From NCBI GenBank assembly GCA_021234155.1, contig JAJEKV010000101.1, forward strand, positions 1,555,332 to 1,619,331: DNA of 64,000 nucleotides, given 5' to 3'. The translations under genes and the position numbers were made by a program. Below the pieces are notes generated by a model, which was given only the letters and a program-made list of their open reading frames with translations, was not told the DNA's origin and did no database searches. The DNA is from Isoetes taiwanensis. Lineage: Eukaryota > Streptophyta > Lycopodiopsida > Isoetales > Isoetaceae. Of this stretch, positions 1-12,724 are shown piece by piece; position 1 is the stretch's first letter, and the number at the start of each line of letters is the position of its first letter.

Positions 1-408
1 ATAGGCATTCCTATAGTAATGCTTTTGGACGAATCTATTCTTGAGTCTGAATTAAAAACGATTGAATTCATGCAAGGTTGTGGCAGATCGGCTTTTCTCG
101 ACTTGTGTAGGATCTGCGAGCGAAGAAGGTGCAGAAAGCGAGTAGAGCGAAGAAGCGAGCGAAGGATGTGCTCTATTCTTTTTTCTTCTACGCCTTGAAA
201 GGTTATTTTAGATCTTTGGCGTGTCTAGTGCTGTTGCCCGAGGTTGGTTTTGTAATGGTTTTGTAATGTAATGGTTCAAACTGGTGGCTATGGCGCATTG
301 CAAAGGCAAAGAAGGCAGTCTGGTTCTCCAAGGTAGGTAGAAGTTGCTGTTGCGATTTCTCAATTTGAATTTATTACTGTTTGTGCTTACGTGCCTTCCT
401 CCATCAGA

Positions 409-842
409 CCAAATTAGGGCTCCACTCGGGAAAGAAAAGTTGGAGCTTTGGTCCATAGTGGTCGCCCTTACCTCCACATCAAAACCTAGTATGCGATCGA
501 CATCTTGGACATCTGAAAATACAAGCACAGGGGGCGCTGTAAGTTGAACTGTTATCGCCCACATTTGTTACTTTTCTTCTAAATATGATGGATTTAGTAT
601 CAGATATAGAATTAAACACAGCGGTGAGAGATGTAGTCTTGCACAGCTAGATCATAAACAAGACCAGGAGTGAGAGCTTGTTGTGGGTTAGCATGTCCTG
701 ATCCATAGGCAAGTACATCAGCAAATAAACCTCTTGATCCATCACATATATTGCTGCCAGTATTATCACCGAAGAGAAGGGGCACGTCATAGGGCTCACA
801 ATGCAGTCTAAATTCCGAAGCAAGCCTCCAATCCGGAAGCAC
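409..842 (-). pseudogene. Subtilisin-like serine protease, C-terminal remnant (copy 1)
   Basis: Reading the minus strand, 842-612 encodes a peptide with DNTGSNICDGSRGLFADVLA followed by YGSGHANPQQALTPGLVYDL and VQDYIS. This is the conserved stretch just after the catalytic serine region of plant subtilases (normally ...YGSGHVNP..A.DPGLVYD...DYI). A second piece at about 560-409 reads VQLTAPPVLVFSDVQDV ... FDVEVRATT ... GALIWSDGGRHV, which matches the C-terminal fibronectin III-like domain ending in the usual G.L.WSDG.H. The catalytic Asp, His and Ser segments, signal peptide and propeptide are absent and the two pieces are not joined in frame, so this is a dead fragment. It sits back to back with the agmatine deiminase remnant. 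Confidence 0.8.
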
Positions 843-1022
843 AATTTCGTCGATTCTATAGTTGGGCAGCGTCTGCCAGGAGCCAGGAGTGCAGGGAAAA
901 TTCTACAGCTGCAACAAAGTAAAAGAGCTTCCACACGGCCACGTTTCAACTTTGGTTTTGAACAGGTATTTATTGTTTTGTGGAGAACTTTATGCATTCT
1001 TTTTTGAACGTGAGTCATTTGA

Positions 1023-1217
<195 letters not shown>

Positions 1218-1507
1218 TGAAAAAAATGCAATCTTGCTACCTCAAGAAGAGGTCCCATTAGGATTTTAAATCATATTTTCTTTTTCATCCTATGAACATT
1301 TTTGGTCTGCGCAATGCAAATGCTAGTCATCATTCTATTTGTATTTCCTCTTTATGAAATTAAACATGTTCTACATATCGCCATATGGTTTGACTTAACG
1401 CTTGCCATGGTACAAGACTTGTTGTAACGATGATCGGATCAAGTTTCTTTCTTATCTCATCTTATAGCCGAGCAAGGGTTTGAAAATTCATCCACTATGG
1501 CGAGTGG

Positions 1508-2375
1508 GAACAAATGCAACACATATCTGACGTGGTTTGTATTTCTTCACTCCATCTCTTTGATCCCTATGAATATTTTTGATCTACATAAATGCCAATG
1601 CTAGTTATGACGGCTTATTTGCCATTATTTTCCTATTCATTGCTTCCGCTTTTGTGAAATTAAATATATAACTAACAATCAATATAACATCAACTCATCC
1701 AAGTGGGAATGCGGTTGTTTAGCCCTGAAGGGGCAAAACATATTGTAACCTTCAACAAAACCATTACATTACCGCCTTTAAATTAAAATCCCCCTTAAAC
1801 CCCCTTTGGTTTGGGTGCATTATTCACGGTGACGTAGAGCGTGAGAGCCCCCATAATTATGTTTTGCCCGTGATAAAATCAAGACCATATAGTATATTGC
1901 CCAAATCTTATAGTATTTTGCAAATCTTGTTATACAAGATAGCAAATTCCATACATCCATACCCCACAAACGAGGAACTTTGTGTGTACGGTGTAGATTG
2001 AGGAACAAGGGTGAATATGCCTATCCAACAAGCTCTCGTTGCCGGAGTCCCCCCCCGTGTGAATATGCACCCAAACCAAAGGGGGTTTAAGGGGGATTTT
2101 AATTTAAAGGCGTGTAATGTAATGGTTTTTGTTGAAGGTTACAATATGTTTTGCCCTTCAGGGCTAAACAACGGTATTCCCATTTTTGGATGAGTTGATG
2201 TTATATTGATTGTTAGTTATATATTTAATTTCACAAAAGCGGAAGCACCTAATAGGAAAATAATGGCAACAATAAGCCGATCATAACTAGCATTGGCATT
2301 TATGAGATCAAAAAAAATATTCATAGGATCAAAGAGATGGAGGAAGAGAATACAAACCACGTCAGATATGTTGCA
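1508..2375. mobile_element. Foldback (palindromic) element, copy 1
   Basis: A large imperfect inverted repeat. The arm at about 1,508-1,815 is the reverse complement of about 2,065-2,375, with a non-repeated centre of about 250 bases. The inner arm ends carry the block TTAAACCCCCTTTGGTTTGG and its complement. There is no coding capacity. It resembles a foldback transposon or a long-TIR MITE. A shorter relative sits at 61,635-61,980 and a lone arm at 13,983-14,035, so this is a dispersed family and not just a local palindrome. Target-site duplication was not identified. Confidence 0.7.
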
Positions 2376-5002
2376 TTTAGAACATAAATCAACCACCCAA
2401 TTGACCACGCCAAAATGAGCTATAGTTTCCAAGCATTGTCCAAAGTACTTTAAATATCCTATCTATCTTCATACCCAAATTTTGGATATTAGAACACAAG
2501 CCAATAAAAAAACACATTAGTGGGGCATCAATAATGGCACTTCATGATCCCGATGAATGCTTAATTAAATCAGGTGAATTATATACAACACTATAGGATG
2601 AATAAGTTGGATGGAACTCGGGCCGCTTGTCATCATCAAAGACTGAAGTTATCTACAATAATTTTTCTTGACAAAAAAATCGTCCCGGACTTTTCTAACT
2701 TTATAGCAAGCAAAACAAAACTTAAATCGCAGACTTGTTTCTAATTTTTTTATAGCAAGCAAAATGACTTTGATGATCGAGATGCGATAATCTATATTCT
2801 TGGTCCTTTTAAAACTTTTTTTTATGCCTTGATTGCCATAGATATGCTGGAACGCCATGGAAAGGAAAGACCAACCCTAGCATGCGAGATGAAACCCTTA
2901 CAAAAATATATCCATTTGAAAAGAAATGTAAATGAGCCTAGTCTGAACACCGAAAATACAAAAAGTCCTTTTTTCTTTTCCTCGATAGGAAAGAAATGGA
3001 GGAGCTAGATAGATTCTCGCCATCTTGTACTTAAGTGCTTGAACTTCGTGGTAAGGATTTAAGACATTAAACACCTTACTGATCCAGAGATGATGCCACT
3101 CGATTTATCATGGTGGCTTCTAATGACCACATATCACAAAGAAAGAAAAGTTTGGGTGTTACTTGACGTAAAAGGATCCTAAAAGCATGTATGCTTAATA
3201 CGACATTATGCTTAGAGATTTAACCAATTATACCCTCGCTTTTTATAGAATTGGTTACATCTCAAGCATATCATATAATATGCATGCATCTTTTCAATGA
3301 CCATGCCCCAAAGTTGTCCAAAGATTCCCATAAATGCGAAGGGCCAAATTGCAATGAGGGTCTGCACGACAAGGAAAGCGTGGAGGAGTTAACCAAATAT
3401 ACGTGGAAGAAAAATATTAGAGAAAGAGCAAAAGGAAGACAGAAAAATAGAGACCCAGCATTCTAGACGTAAAGCTTATATTTGACGGGTATATATGACA
3501 GAAACTTATGCAGGCCGATACTTGAGGTCAAGGGCAATGCAAAACTTGCAAGAAGAACCCGAGGAGATGAGTTCGCACTACCTTACCTTGATCATGGCCG
3601 CTTCTGATGAACAAATTACCCACGCATGACAAGTAAAGTAAAGTTTTGGGTGCATCGATAGGCTCTTCCTTGATAGAAAGGGTTAAATCTGGAAGCATAT
3701 GATATATTCACCACACATCCTCGTTGCTGGATCCTTTTCTATCAAGAAAAAAAGGTCGGCATGGACTCAAAAGATAATGGGATGAAAAGCAAAAATGAAG
3801 ATGAATAGCAAGAGGAGCAGAACCTTCGAGAGCCTTACGAAAAATAGCATAGGCGAGAGGAGTTAGCAAATAAAAGACCATCTGGTCGCCCCTTCTAGCA
3901 AGAAAAAAGCTGTGGATCTGAGAATAGCCAGCCCTAAATTGCTACATCCCTAATTAACCTAACGATCCTAAAAAACACTAAAATGTTAGGGGCAGGCCAC
4001 ATTTCTCCATATTATCACCATTCTTAGGTCGAGATTCCACCGCCGAAGTCCCAGATTAACTAGGTGGGCATCAAATACCCTAAAAACTAAACTACCGGCG
4101 GGATGCATCGATTCCACTACGCATGGAGGTAGTTTTTCCACAAAAATCTATTCCGCTGATCCGATTCGCGGTCAAGATCCGGGAGTGGGGTAATTGATTC
4201 TCGCCAAAAAAGACAGGAGGAATCACGATGGTAAGCCGGTCATTAATAGCATCCACATCATCTACCGGGAAGCAAAATCCAAAGCTCACCACTTCCGCTA
4301 GTGGAATCACAAAAACAAGGGAAGTTTGGAATCGCTCAACACGATTGGCCGAAGCCAACTTCCGTGCATCAATTGCCATAGGTGGAATCTCTGCCCACAT
4401 TTACATCCTATAAGTTTTCCCTCGTCCCACTGCGGGATGCTAGGGTGCTATCTGTCCTAGCTAGTGCCATCTACTAGTGCTTGTGCCATTGCTATGCCCA
4501 ACTCAACAATACATTCAAATTTACAATACATTCAACAATACAATTCAAATTCACATTATTTTCAAGCAATTATCATTACAAAATTACATATCACAAAGTT
4601 CGGGCCCATTCAAAATTTTGGTAAAGTTTCAAGCACTCTCGCAATTCATTCTGAAAATAATTCCACGGGTTTTCATTTGGCCATTAAGGGCATTCCGTGG
4701 AGTTTATCGGATAATAGACTACCGGTTTTTCGAATTAGAAGATTCCCCATGATATTTGCTAAAACACGAGGAATATGGACCAAGATAGAAGGATATGGAG
4801 CCGGCAAAGGAAAACTGCTCTAGATCATAAAAAGGAAGCAACCGGAAAGGTCGCTAAATCAAGAAGGAGGAAGAAAAAAAGAGGCGGGCTATGGAGCTTG
4901 ATCCGACATAAAAAGCGAAAAAAGATGGATAGGGCATCAGAAATGCTAGGTGCAAGGAATAACAAATTGATAACAACGCAGCAAAGCTTTTAAAGGTTTG
5001 GA

Positions 5003-5098
5003 TTAGTGGTGGTTTTGCCGGAGACAAAACCACCACTAACCCAAATCGATGTGTAAACAGCTTTACGCTGTAAAACGTAAAGGTCTTGATTAAAGACC
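5003..5098. other. Cluster of three small hairpins
   Basis: Three adjacent inverted repeats. The first has a perfect 15-bp stem (5,003-5,017 against 5,025-5,039, 7-base loop). The second has a 7-bp stem (5,061-5,067 against 5,076-5,082). The third has a 6-bp stem (5,082-5,087 against 5,093-5,098). The same stretch in copy 2 (about 10,650-10,745) keeps most of the first stem. Function is unknown and no gene adjoins it. Confidence 0.6.
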
Positions 5099-6114
5099 GC
5101 TATGCCCGCTTATATGTGTGTGTCAAGATGATTAGATAGGCGAAACACACCATATCCACACGGATCTGCGGCAAAAAGCGTAAGCAGAAAATTGATCGCA
5201 TAAGGAAAATTTAAGAAGAAAGAAATGCAATTACTAGGCTTGCATGTTACTCCAGCTGAGGACAACTGCAAAAACAACACATGAATATGTAGCAAAATAA
5301 CGTAGGGTTTCTTTGTATTTTTATACATTTTTCTTAAGGTTTTTTATGATTTGGATTACGGTATTTCATGAGACATACTAATCGGTAACATCTAGAGTGC
5401 GCACATTATGCCGGGCGTTGATTTTGATGCCAATTTCAATGGTTCACCTATGAATTTCAAAAGTCAGCATGCGTGCCTCGACCTAATCCATTTTAGGGTT
5501 CTATGTTTCGGGTAAAAATTTCTTTTACTAAAGCAAGAGCCAAGAAGGCCAAGGAACTTTGCATACATGTCGCTTTTCTTTGATTTGTGTAGCGAATGCG
5601 AGCAAGAAGCATAGCAGAAAGCAGAGTCGAAGAAGCAGAGCCAAGGATGGGCTCTATTCTTTTACAACCCTTTTATTTCTTACGCCTTTTTCTTCTTCTG
5701 GCGATGATAGGCATTCCTATAGTAATGCTTTTGACTTAATCTATTCTGAGTCTGCATTAAAAAGCAGTGAATTCATGCAAGGTTGTGGCAGACGCTTTTC
5801 TCGACTTGTGTAGCGGATCTGAGCAGAAAGAGCGTAGTAGAGCCGGGTTGCGGAAGGGATGTGCTCTTTCTTTTTTTCTTCCGCCTTTGAAGGTTATTTT
5901 TAGATGCCGGGCGCGTGTCTAGTGCTCTCGTTTTGCCCTGTGTTGGTTTTGTAATGGTTTTGTAATGTAATGGTTCCAACCGGTGGCTATGGCAGCATTG
6001 CAAAGGCAAAGAAAGGCGGTGTGGTTCTCAGGTAGGTAGAATTTTTGTTGCGATTTCTCAATTTTGAATTTATTCTTTGTTTGTGCTTACGTGCCTTCCT
6101 CCATCGGACAAATT

Positions 6115-6470
6115 AGGGCTCCACTCGGGAAAGAAAAGTTGGAGCTTTGGTCCATAGTGCCTTTTACCTCCACATCAAAAACCTAGTATCACGATCGACA
6201 TCTTGGACATCGGAAAATACAAGCCGCAGTACATTTGAAGTTGAACTGTTATCGCCCATTTTTGTTACTTTTCTTCTAAATATGATGGATTTAGTATCCG
6301 GGATATAGAATTAAAACAGTGAGAGATGTAGTCTTGCACAACTAGATCATAAACAAGACCGGGGAGGAGATGCTTGTTGTGGGTTAGGCGTCCCGACCCA
6401 TAGGCAAGTACATTGAAATAAACCTCTTGATCCATCACATATATTGCTGCCACATTATCACCAAGAGAAG
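6115..6470 (-). pseudogene. Subtilisin-like serine protease, C-terminal remnant (copy 2)
   Basis: Same fragment in the second 5.7-kb unit. The minus strand from about 6,453 still shows DQEVYFNVLAYGSGRLTHNK and LLPGLVYDLVVQDYISH, and 6,240-6,115 still matches the fibronectin III-like tail. Small indels have destroyed the DNTGSN...DGSRG block and part of the NPQQAL motif that are readable in copy 1. No catalytic residues are present. Confidence 0.7.
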
Positions 6471-6728
6471 GGGCACGCTATAGGGCTCACAATGCGCCTA
6501 AATTCCAAGCAAGCCTCCAATCCGGCCACAATTTAAATGGGATTCTATGGTTGGGCAAATGCCGCCAGAGCCGGAGTCTGCCGGGGAAAAATTCTCTGTT
6601 TGCAACAAAGTAAAAGAGCTTCCACACCCACTTAATGTTTCAACTTTGGTTTTGGAGCAGTATTTATTACCTTTTGTGGAGAACTTTATACCTCTTTTTT
6701 TGAACGTGAGTCATTTGAAGGCAAGAAT

Positions 6729-6845
6729 GCCATTCATCTCTTTTCAGTGGGAAGATGCCCGGCCAACTGCCAAGCAAAATACAAATACGAAGTTATGGAG
6801 ATGGGCATGAACGATTCTTGGTTTAGAGATATAGGGCCAATGTAA
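6729..6845 (+). pseudogene. Agmatine deiminase exon remnant (copy 2)
   Basis: Copy of the 1,029-1,163 fragment. The reading frame changes between [11 protein letters not shown] and the downstream part because a few bases are missing, but the nucleotides for [13 protein letters not shown] are intact at about 6,800-6,838. Nothing else of the gene is present in this unit. Confidence 0.7.
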
Positions 6846-7194
6846 TTATCCGCCGGATTGTCTAGGCTTGGTGTAACACTCATGCAAAGGCTGCCATAAC
6901 ATGTTTCTTAGATGAAAAAATGCAATCTTGCTACCTCAAGAAGAGGTCCCATTAGGATTTTTAAATCATATTTTTCTTGCTTTTCATCCTATGAACATTT
7001 TTTGGTGCAATAAATGCAAATGCTAGTCATCATTCTATTTGTATTTCCTCTTATGAAATTAAACATGTTCTACATGTGCCTATATGGTTCTTAACGCTTG
7101 CCATGGTACAAGACTTGTTGTAAATGTCGGATCAAGTTTCTTTCTTATCTCATCTTATAGCGAGCAAGGGGTTTGAAAAATTCATCCACTATGG

Positions 7195-8060
7195 CAGTTG
7201 GACAAATGCAACACATATCTGACGTGGTTTGTATTCTCTTCCTCCATCTCTCTTTGATCCTATGAATATTTTGATCCATAAATGCCAATCGCTAGTTTGA
7301 TCAGGCTTATTGCTTATTTTTGCTATTAACTGCTGCTTTGTGAAATTAAATACCCTTTAACAATCAATATAACATCATCATCAAGTGGGAAATCAGTTGT
7401 TTTAGCCACGAAGGAGGGGCAAATATATTAATTCAGCAAAACCATTACATTACACGCCTTTAAATTAAATCCCCTTCAAACCCCCTTTGGTTTGGGTGCA
7501 TATTCACACGGGGGGGTGACGAGGGCGCCGAGCCCCCATAATTATGTTTTGCCCGTGATAAAATCAAGACCATAGTATATTGCCTGAAATCTTATAGTAT
7601 TTTACAAATCTTGTTATACACAAGATAGCAAATTCCATATGACCATACCCCACAAGCGAGGAACTTTGTGTACGGTGTAGATTGAGGAACAAGGGGTGAA
7701 TATGTCATCCAATGTACTCGTTGTCTCGAGTCACCCCCTCGCGGTGAATATGCACTCCAAACCAAAGGCTTGGAAGGGGATTTAATCGAAGGCGTAATGT
7801 AATGGTTTTTGTTGAAGGTTACAATATGTTTTGCCCCTTCGGGGCTAAACAACGGATTCCCAGACTTGGATGAGTTGATGTTATATTGATTGTATTATAT
7901 ATTTAATTTCACAAAGCGGAAGCACGAGGAAAATAATGGTGCCGTAATAAGCCGCATCAAGAATTAGCATTGGCATTTGGCGAGATCAAAAGACGAGTAG
8001 GATCAAAGAGGATGGAGAAGAGAATACAAAACCATTGCATTTAGAACATAAATCAACCAA
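7195..8060. mobile_element. Foldback (palindromic) element, copy 2
   Basis: Counterpart of the 1,508-2,375 element in the second unit, with arms about 7,195-7,500 and 7,740-8,060. The palindrome is degraded by scattered indels, but the inner block (ccccctttggtttgggtgca and its complement) is still readable. It was carried along by duplication of the 5.7-kb unit. Confidence 0.65.
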
Positions 8061-11000
8061 TTGGACTAGCTGTTTAGCTATATAGTTTCCTCTCTCACAT
8101 CACAAAGTACTCGTAAATATCCTAGTTCATCTTTCATAATGCAATTTTGGGAGTTAATAGAACATAAGCCAGTAAATACACATTAGCTGGCATCAATAAT
8201 GGCACTTCATGATCCCTGATGAATGCTGACTGGGGCCCACCAATTATATACAACATCATCGATGAATAAGTTGAGGAACTCAGTCGCTTTGTCATCATCA
8301 AAGATCTAAGTTATTCATATAACACCTTTATGCACACACGACTTTTCTAACCTTTTATAGCAAGCAAAACAAAACTTAAATCGGCAGCACTTGTTTCTAA
8401 TTTTAGAAGTAAGCAAAATGACTTTGATGATCGTGAGATGCCAAGAATTCATATTCTGGTCCTTTCCGCTTTTTTTTATGCCTTGATTGCATAGATATGC
8501 CGAAAACGCCATATGGAAAGGCTGAGACCAACCCTAGCATGCAGATGAAAACCCCTTAAAAAATATATCCGCTGGAAAAGAACGTAAATGAGCCTAGTCT
8601 CAACACCAAATACAAAAGTCCTTTTTTCCGTTCTGATAGGAAAAGAAATGGAGGGAGCTAGATAGATTCTCAGCCATCTTGTACTCAAGAAGTGCTTTGA
8701 ACTTCGTATAAGGATTTAAGACATTAAACACTCCATCGATCCGAGATGATGCCACCTCGGACGATCGTGGTGGCTTCTAAATGACCACATATCACAAAGA
8801 AAGAAAAGTTTGGGTGTTTGGGATAAAAGGATCCAAAAGCATGTATGTTTAATACACGCACATGCTTAGAGATTTAACCAATTATAATTGCTTTTTATAG
8901 AATTGGTTACATCTCAAGCATATCATATATTATGCATGCATCTTTCCAATGACCATGCCCCAAAGTTGTCCAAAGATTCCCATAAATACTGAAATTGCAT
9001 GCAGGGTCCTCAAGAAAAAGGAAAGCGTGGAGGAGTTAAAAATATACCGCGGGAAGAAAAAATATTAGAGAAAGAGCAAAGGAAGACGTAAAAAATAGAG
9101 GACCCAAAGATTCTAGACGAAAGCTTATATTTGGATCGGTATATATGACGTAAACTTGGCGCAGCTTTATACTTGAGGTCAAGGGCAATGCAAAACTTGC
9201 AAGAAGAACCCACGATGAGTTCGTACCACTTACCTTTGATCATGGCCGCTTCGATGAACAAATTACCCACGCGATGACAAGTAAAGTAAAGTTTTGGGTG
9301 CATCGACAGGCTCTTCCTTGATAGAAAAGGGTTAAACCGAAGATATGATATTATATCTCACCACACATCCTCAAGGTCGATCCTTTCTTATCAAGAAAAA
9401 GGTCACGACGTGACTCAAAAGATGTCCCGATGAAAAGCAAATGAAGATGAATAGCAAGAGGAGCGTAACCTTTCGAAGCCTTAATAAAAATAAAGATAGG
9501 GAGAGGAGTTTCCAAATAAAGACCACATGGGACGCCCCTTCTAGCAAGAAAAATACGTGGATCTGCAAGTAATAATAGCCCTCTAAATTGCTACATCCCT
9601 AATTAACCTAACGATTCCTAAAAACACTTAAATGTTGTGGCAGGCTTGCCATTCATATTATCACCATTCTTAGGTCGTAGATTCCAATTTAAGTCGCAGC
9701 TTAACTAGGTGGTACCAAATACCCCAAAAACTAAACTACCGCATGTGATGCATCGATTCCACTCACTACGAGGTAGTTTTTCCACAAAAATCTATTCCGC
9801 TGATCCGATTCGCGGTCAAGATCCGGGGGTAATTGATTCTCATTTAAAAAGATCTGAGGAATCCCCGATAGTTAAGCCGGCCGTTTGTTAATAGCATCCA
9901 CATCATCTACCAAGCAAAATCCAAAGCTCAATTACCTCCGCTAGTGGAATCACAAAAACAAGGGAAGTTTGGAATCGCTCAACACGACCGAAGTTTCAAC
10001 TTCCAGCATCAATTGCCCGGTGGAATCTCGTGCCTTTACATCCTATAAGTTTTGCCGTCTCCACCCGGCAGGATGCTAGTGCCACTTGGCCCTAGCTAGT
10101 GCCATCTACTAGTGCTTGTGCCGCCTATGCCAACTCCAACAATACATTCAAATTTACAATACATTCAACAATACAATTCAAATTCACATTATTTTCAAGC
10201 AATTATCATACCAAAATTACATATCACAAAGTTCGTTTCCATTCAAAATTTGCGATTACTTCAAGCACTACGCAATTCATTACAAAAAGCAAAATTCCAC
10301 AAGTTTTCTATTTGCCACAGCATTCAAACGTTTTTATCGATAATAGACTACCGCATTTTCCGTAATTAGAAGATTCCCCTTATGATATTTCTCTAAAACA
10401 CTAGAATATGGACCAGCATAGAAGGATATGGAGGGCAAAGGAAAACCCGCTTCTAGATCTATAAAAGCAACCCAAAGGAGTTCTAATGCTAAAATGAAGA
10501 AGGGAAAGGGAAGAAAAAAAAAGAGGCGGCTATGGAGCTTTCTGATCCGGACATGTATAACAAAGCAAAAAGCCGGATAAGCAGATCAGAAATGCTAGGT
10601 GCACGCGAATAAATAACAAATTGATAACAACGGCAGAGTAAAGTCAGGCATTGATTGGTGGTTTGTCGGAGACGTAAACCACCACTAACCCAAATCGACG
10701 CAGAAACGCCTTTACGGTGAAACGAAGGTCTTGATTCCCGCGATCGCTATGCCCCGCTTATATGGTGTCGCCATGATTAGATAGACTGAAACACACCATA
10801 TCCACACCTGACCGCTGGCAAAAAGCGTAAGCGAAATTGATCCGCATAAGCGTAAAGCATCGTAAGCAAGAAAAAGAAATGTGTGCATTCAGGGCTTGCA
10901 GGCTGCAGCTCCACCTCGCATAACGCAGAAAACAACACATGAATTAGTAAGCAAAATAACAGGGTTTTTTGTATTTTTGCTGTACATTTTTTTCTTAAGG

Positions 11001-11744
11001 CTTTTATATGATTTGATGACGGGTATTTCCCAAGAGACATACTAGGTCTGCACATCTAGAGTGCACATATTACCGGGCGTTGATTTTGATGCCAATTTCA
11101 ATGGTTCACCTATGAATTTCGAAAGTCATGTGCCTCGACGAATCTATTTAGGGTTCTACGTGTTTCGCGTAAAATTCTTTACTAAAGCAAGCCAAGAAGG
11201 CCAAGGAACTTTGCATACATGTCGCTTTTGATTTGCGTAGGTAGCCGAATGCAAAAGAAGCATAGCAGAAAGTAGCCGGGTTAGCTGCAGCCAAAGGATG
11301 GGCCTGGCTCTATTCTGCGTTTACAACCCTTTTATTTCTTCCTCGCCTCTTCTTTTCTTTCTTTCCTCAGGTGATGATAGGCATTCCTATAGTAATGCGC
11401 TTTTGACGAATCTATTATTCCTTGGAGTACGTAATTAAAAAATGCTGAATTCATGCAAGGTTGTGGCGTATCGCTTTCTCCTCGACTCTGTGTAGCCTGG
11501 ATGCGTAGTCAAGAAGGGTGAGCAGCAGTGTAGAGCCACAGTTGCAGCCGGCATGTGCTCATTCTTTCTTTGAAGGTTATTTGTCTTAAGGCTCATTCCC
11601 AAAACATTAAGTTTTTGTAATGGTTTTCAGCCAGCTGGTTCAAATCAGACAGGGTGATTGTAAAGGAAAGAAGGCATTCTGTTTCAAGGTAGAAGCGATT
11701 TCTCAATTTGAATGACATCGCAGCGATGTGTTTCCGTGAATATC

Positions 11745-12045
11745 AATTAGGGCCCAGTCGCAGAAAAGGTTTTCATCCATGGTGTGTCGCCTCCACATCA
11801 AAACCTAGTGGCGATCGGCTGAACCATTTGTTATTTTTCAAATATGATGGATTTAGTATCAAGGAATTAAACATACGTGAGATGTGTGTGCCCTGCAATA
11901 CCTAGATCAAGCAACAAACAAGACTGTGGAGAGTTTTGTGTTGTGGGGGTTAGCACCAATCTTACAAAGTACATCAGTAAATAAACCTCTTGATCCATCA
12001 TATATTGCTGCCAGACATCATCAAGAGAAGGGGCACTAGGGCTCA
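11745..12045 (-). pseudogene. Subtilisin-like serine protease, C-terminal remnant (copy 3)
   Basis: Third copy of the fragment, recognisable mainly by nucleotide alignment to copies 1 and 2. The sequence around 11,975-12,045 is the counterpart of 700-800, and 11,745-11,830 the counterpart of 415-500. Coding motifs are almost lost here. It is listed because it completes the three-copy pattern. Confidence 0.55.
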
Positions 12046-12255
12046 CAATGTGCCCGACCTCGGCGCAAGCCTCCAACTCAGCCACCCGCCGATTCTATAG
12101 CTGCTGGAGCCGAGTGAAAAATTTCATGTACCGCAACAAAGTAAAAAGAGCTTCCACACGCCGCCTAACTTTGATTTTGAATGTATTTATTGTCGTAGGA
12201 GAACTTTATGCATTCTTTTGAACGTGAGTCATTTGGAGAGGAATGTGGGCAATGC

Positions 12256-12385
12256 CATTCATCTCTCTTTCTGGGAAGATGCCCAAGCCAGATCCCAAGC
12301 AAAAATACAAATACGAAAGAGTTATGGAGATGGGCAAACGATTCTTGGTTTAGAGATATAGGGCCAAGCCAGAATTATCCGCCAT
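12256..12385 (+). pseudogene. Agmatine deiminase exon remnant (copy 3)
   Basis: Third copy. The frame running from 12,208 reads through RCPSQIPSKNTNTKELWRWA then [11 protein letters not shown], so the NDSWFRD signature survives although the preceding block is shifted. The following segment reads FLDENAILLPQEEVPLGF before a stop and is better preserved here than in copies 1 and 2. Confidence 0.7.
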
Positions 12386-12724
12386 CCGGATTGTCAGGGC
12401 TTTTGGTAACACCTATGCAGGCCCCTAACAGATGTTTCTTAGATGAAAATGCAATCTTGCTACCTCAAGAAGAGGTCCCATTGGGATTTTAAATCATATT
12501 TTCTTTTCATCCGATGAACATTTTTGGTCTGGCGAATGCAAATGCTAGTCATCATTCTATTTAGTATTTCCCTCTTTATGAAATTAAACATGTTCTACAT
12601 ATGCGCCCATATGGTTTTTAACGCGTGCCAAATCCCCAAGACTTGTTGTAACGCCATGGAGGGATCAAGTTTCGAATTTATCTCATCTTATAGCGAGCAA
12701 GGGGTTTGAAAATTCATCCAATTT

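Larger units (their letters stand above)
5707..11376. repeat. 5.7-kb direct repeat, copy 2
   Basis: Second copy of the unit, about 5,670 bases long and collinear with copy 1 throughout. Long blocks match copy 1 base for base but are interrupted every 10-40 bases by insertions or deletions of 1-6 bases. The subtilase, agmatine deiminase and foldback segments are all present and all more frame-broken than in copy 1. The stretch 8,060-10,640 corresponds to 2,400-4,980 and shows no gene. Confidence 0.9.

Noticed and set aside
4092-4400. Minus-strand 102-codon ORF in the first 5.7-kb copy
   Set aside because: Looks somewhat protein-like but is frame-broken in copy 2 and absent in the 17.9-kb fragment. 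No domain recognised.
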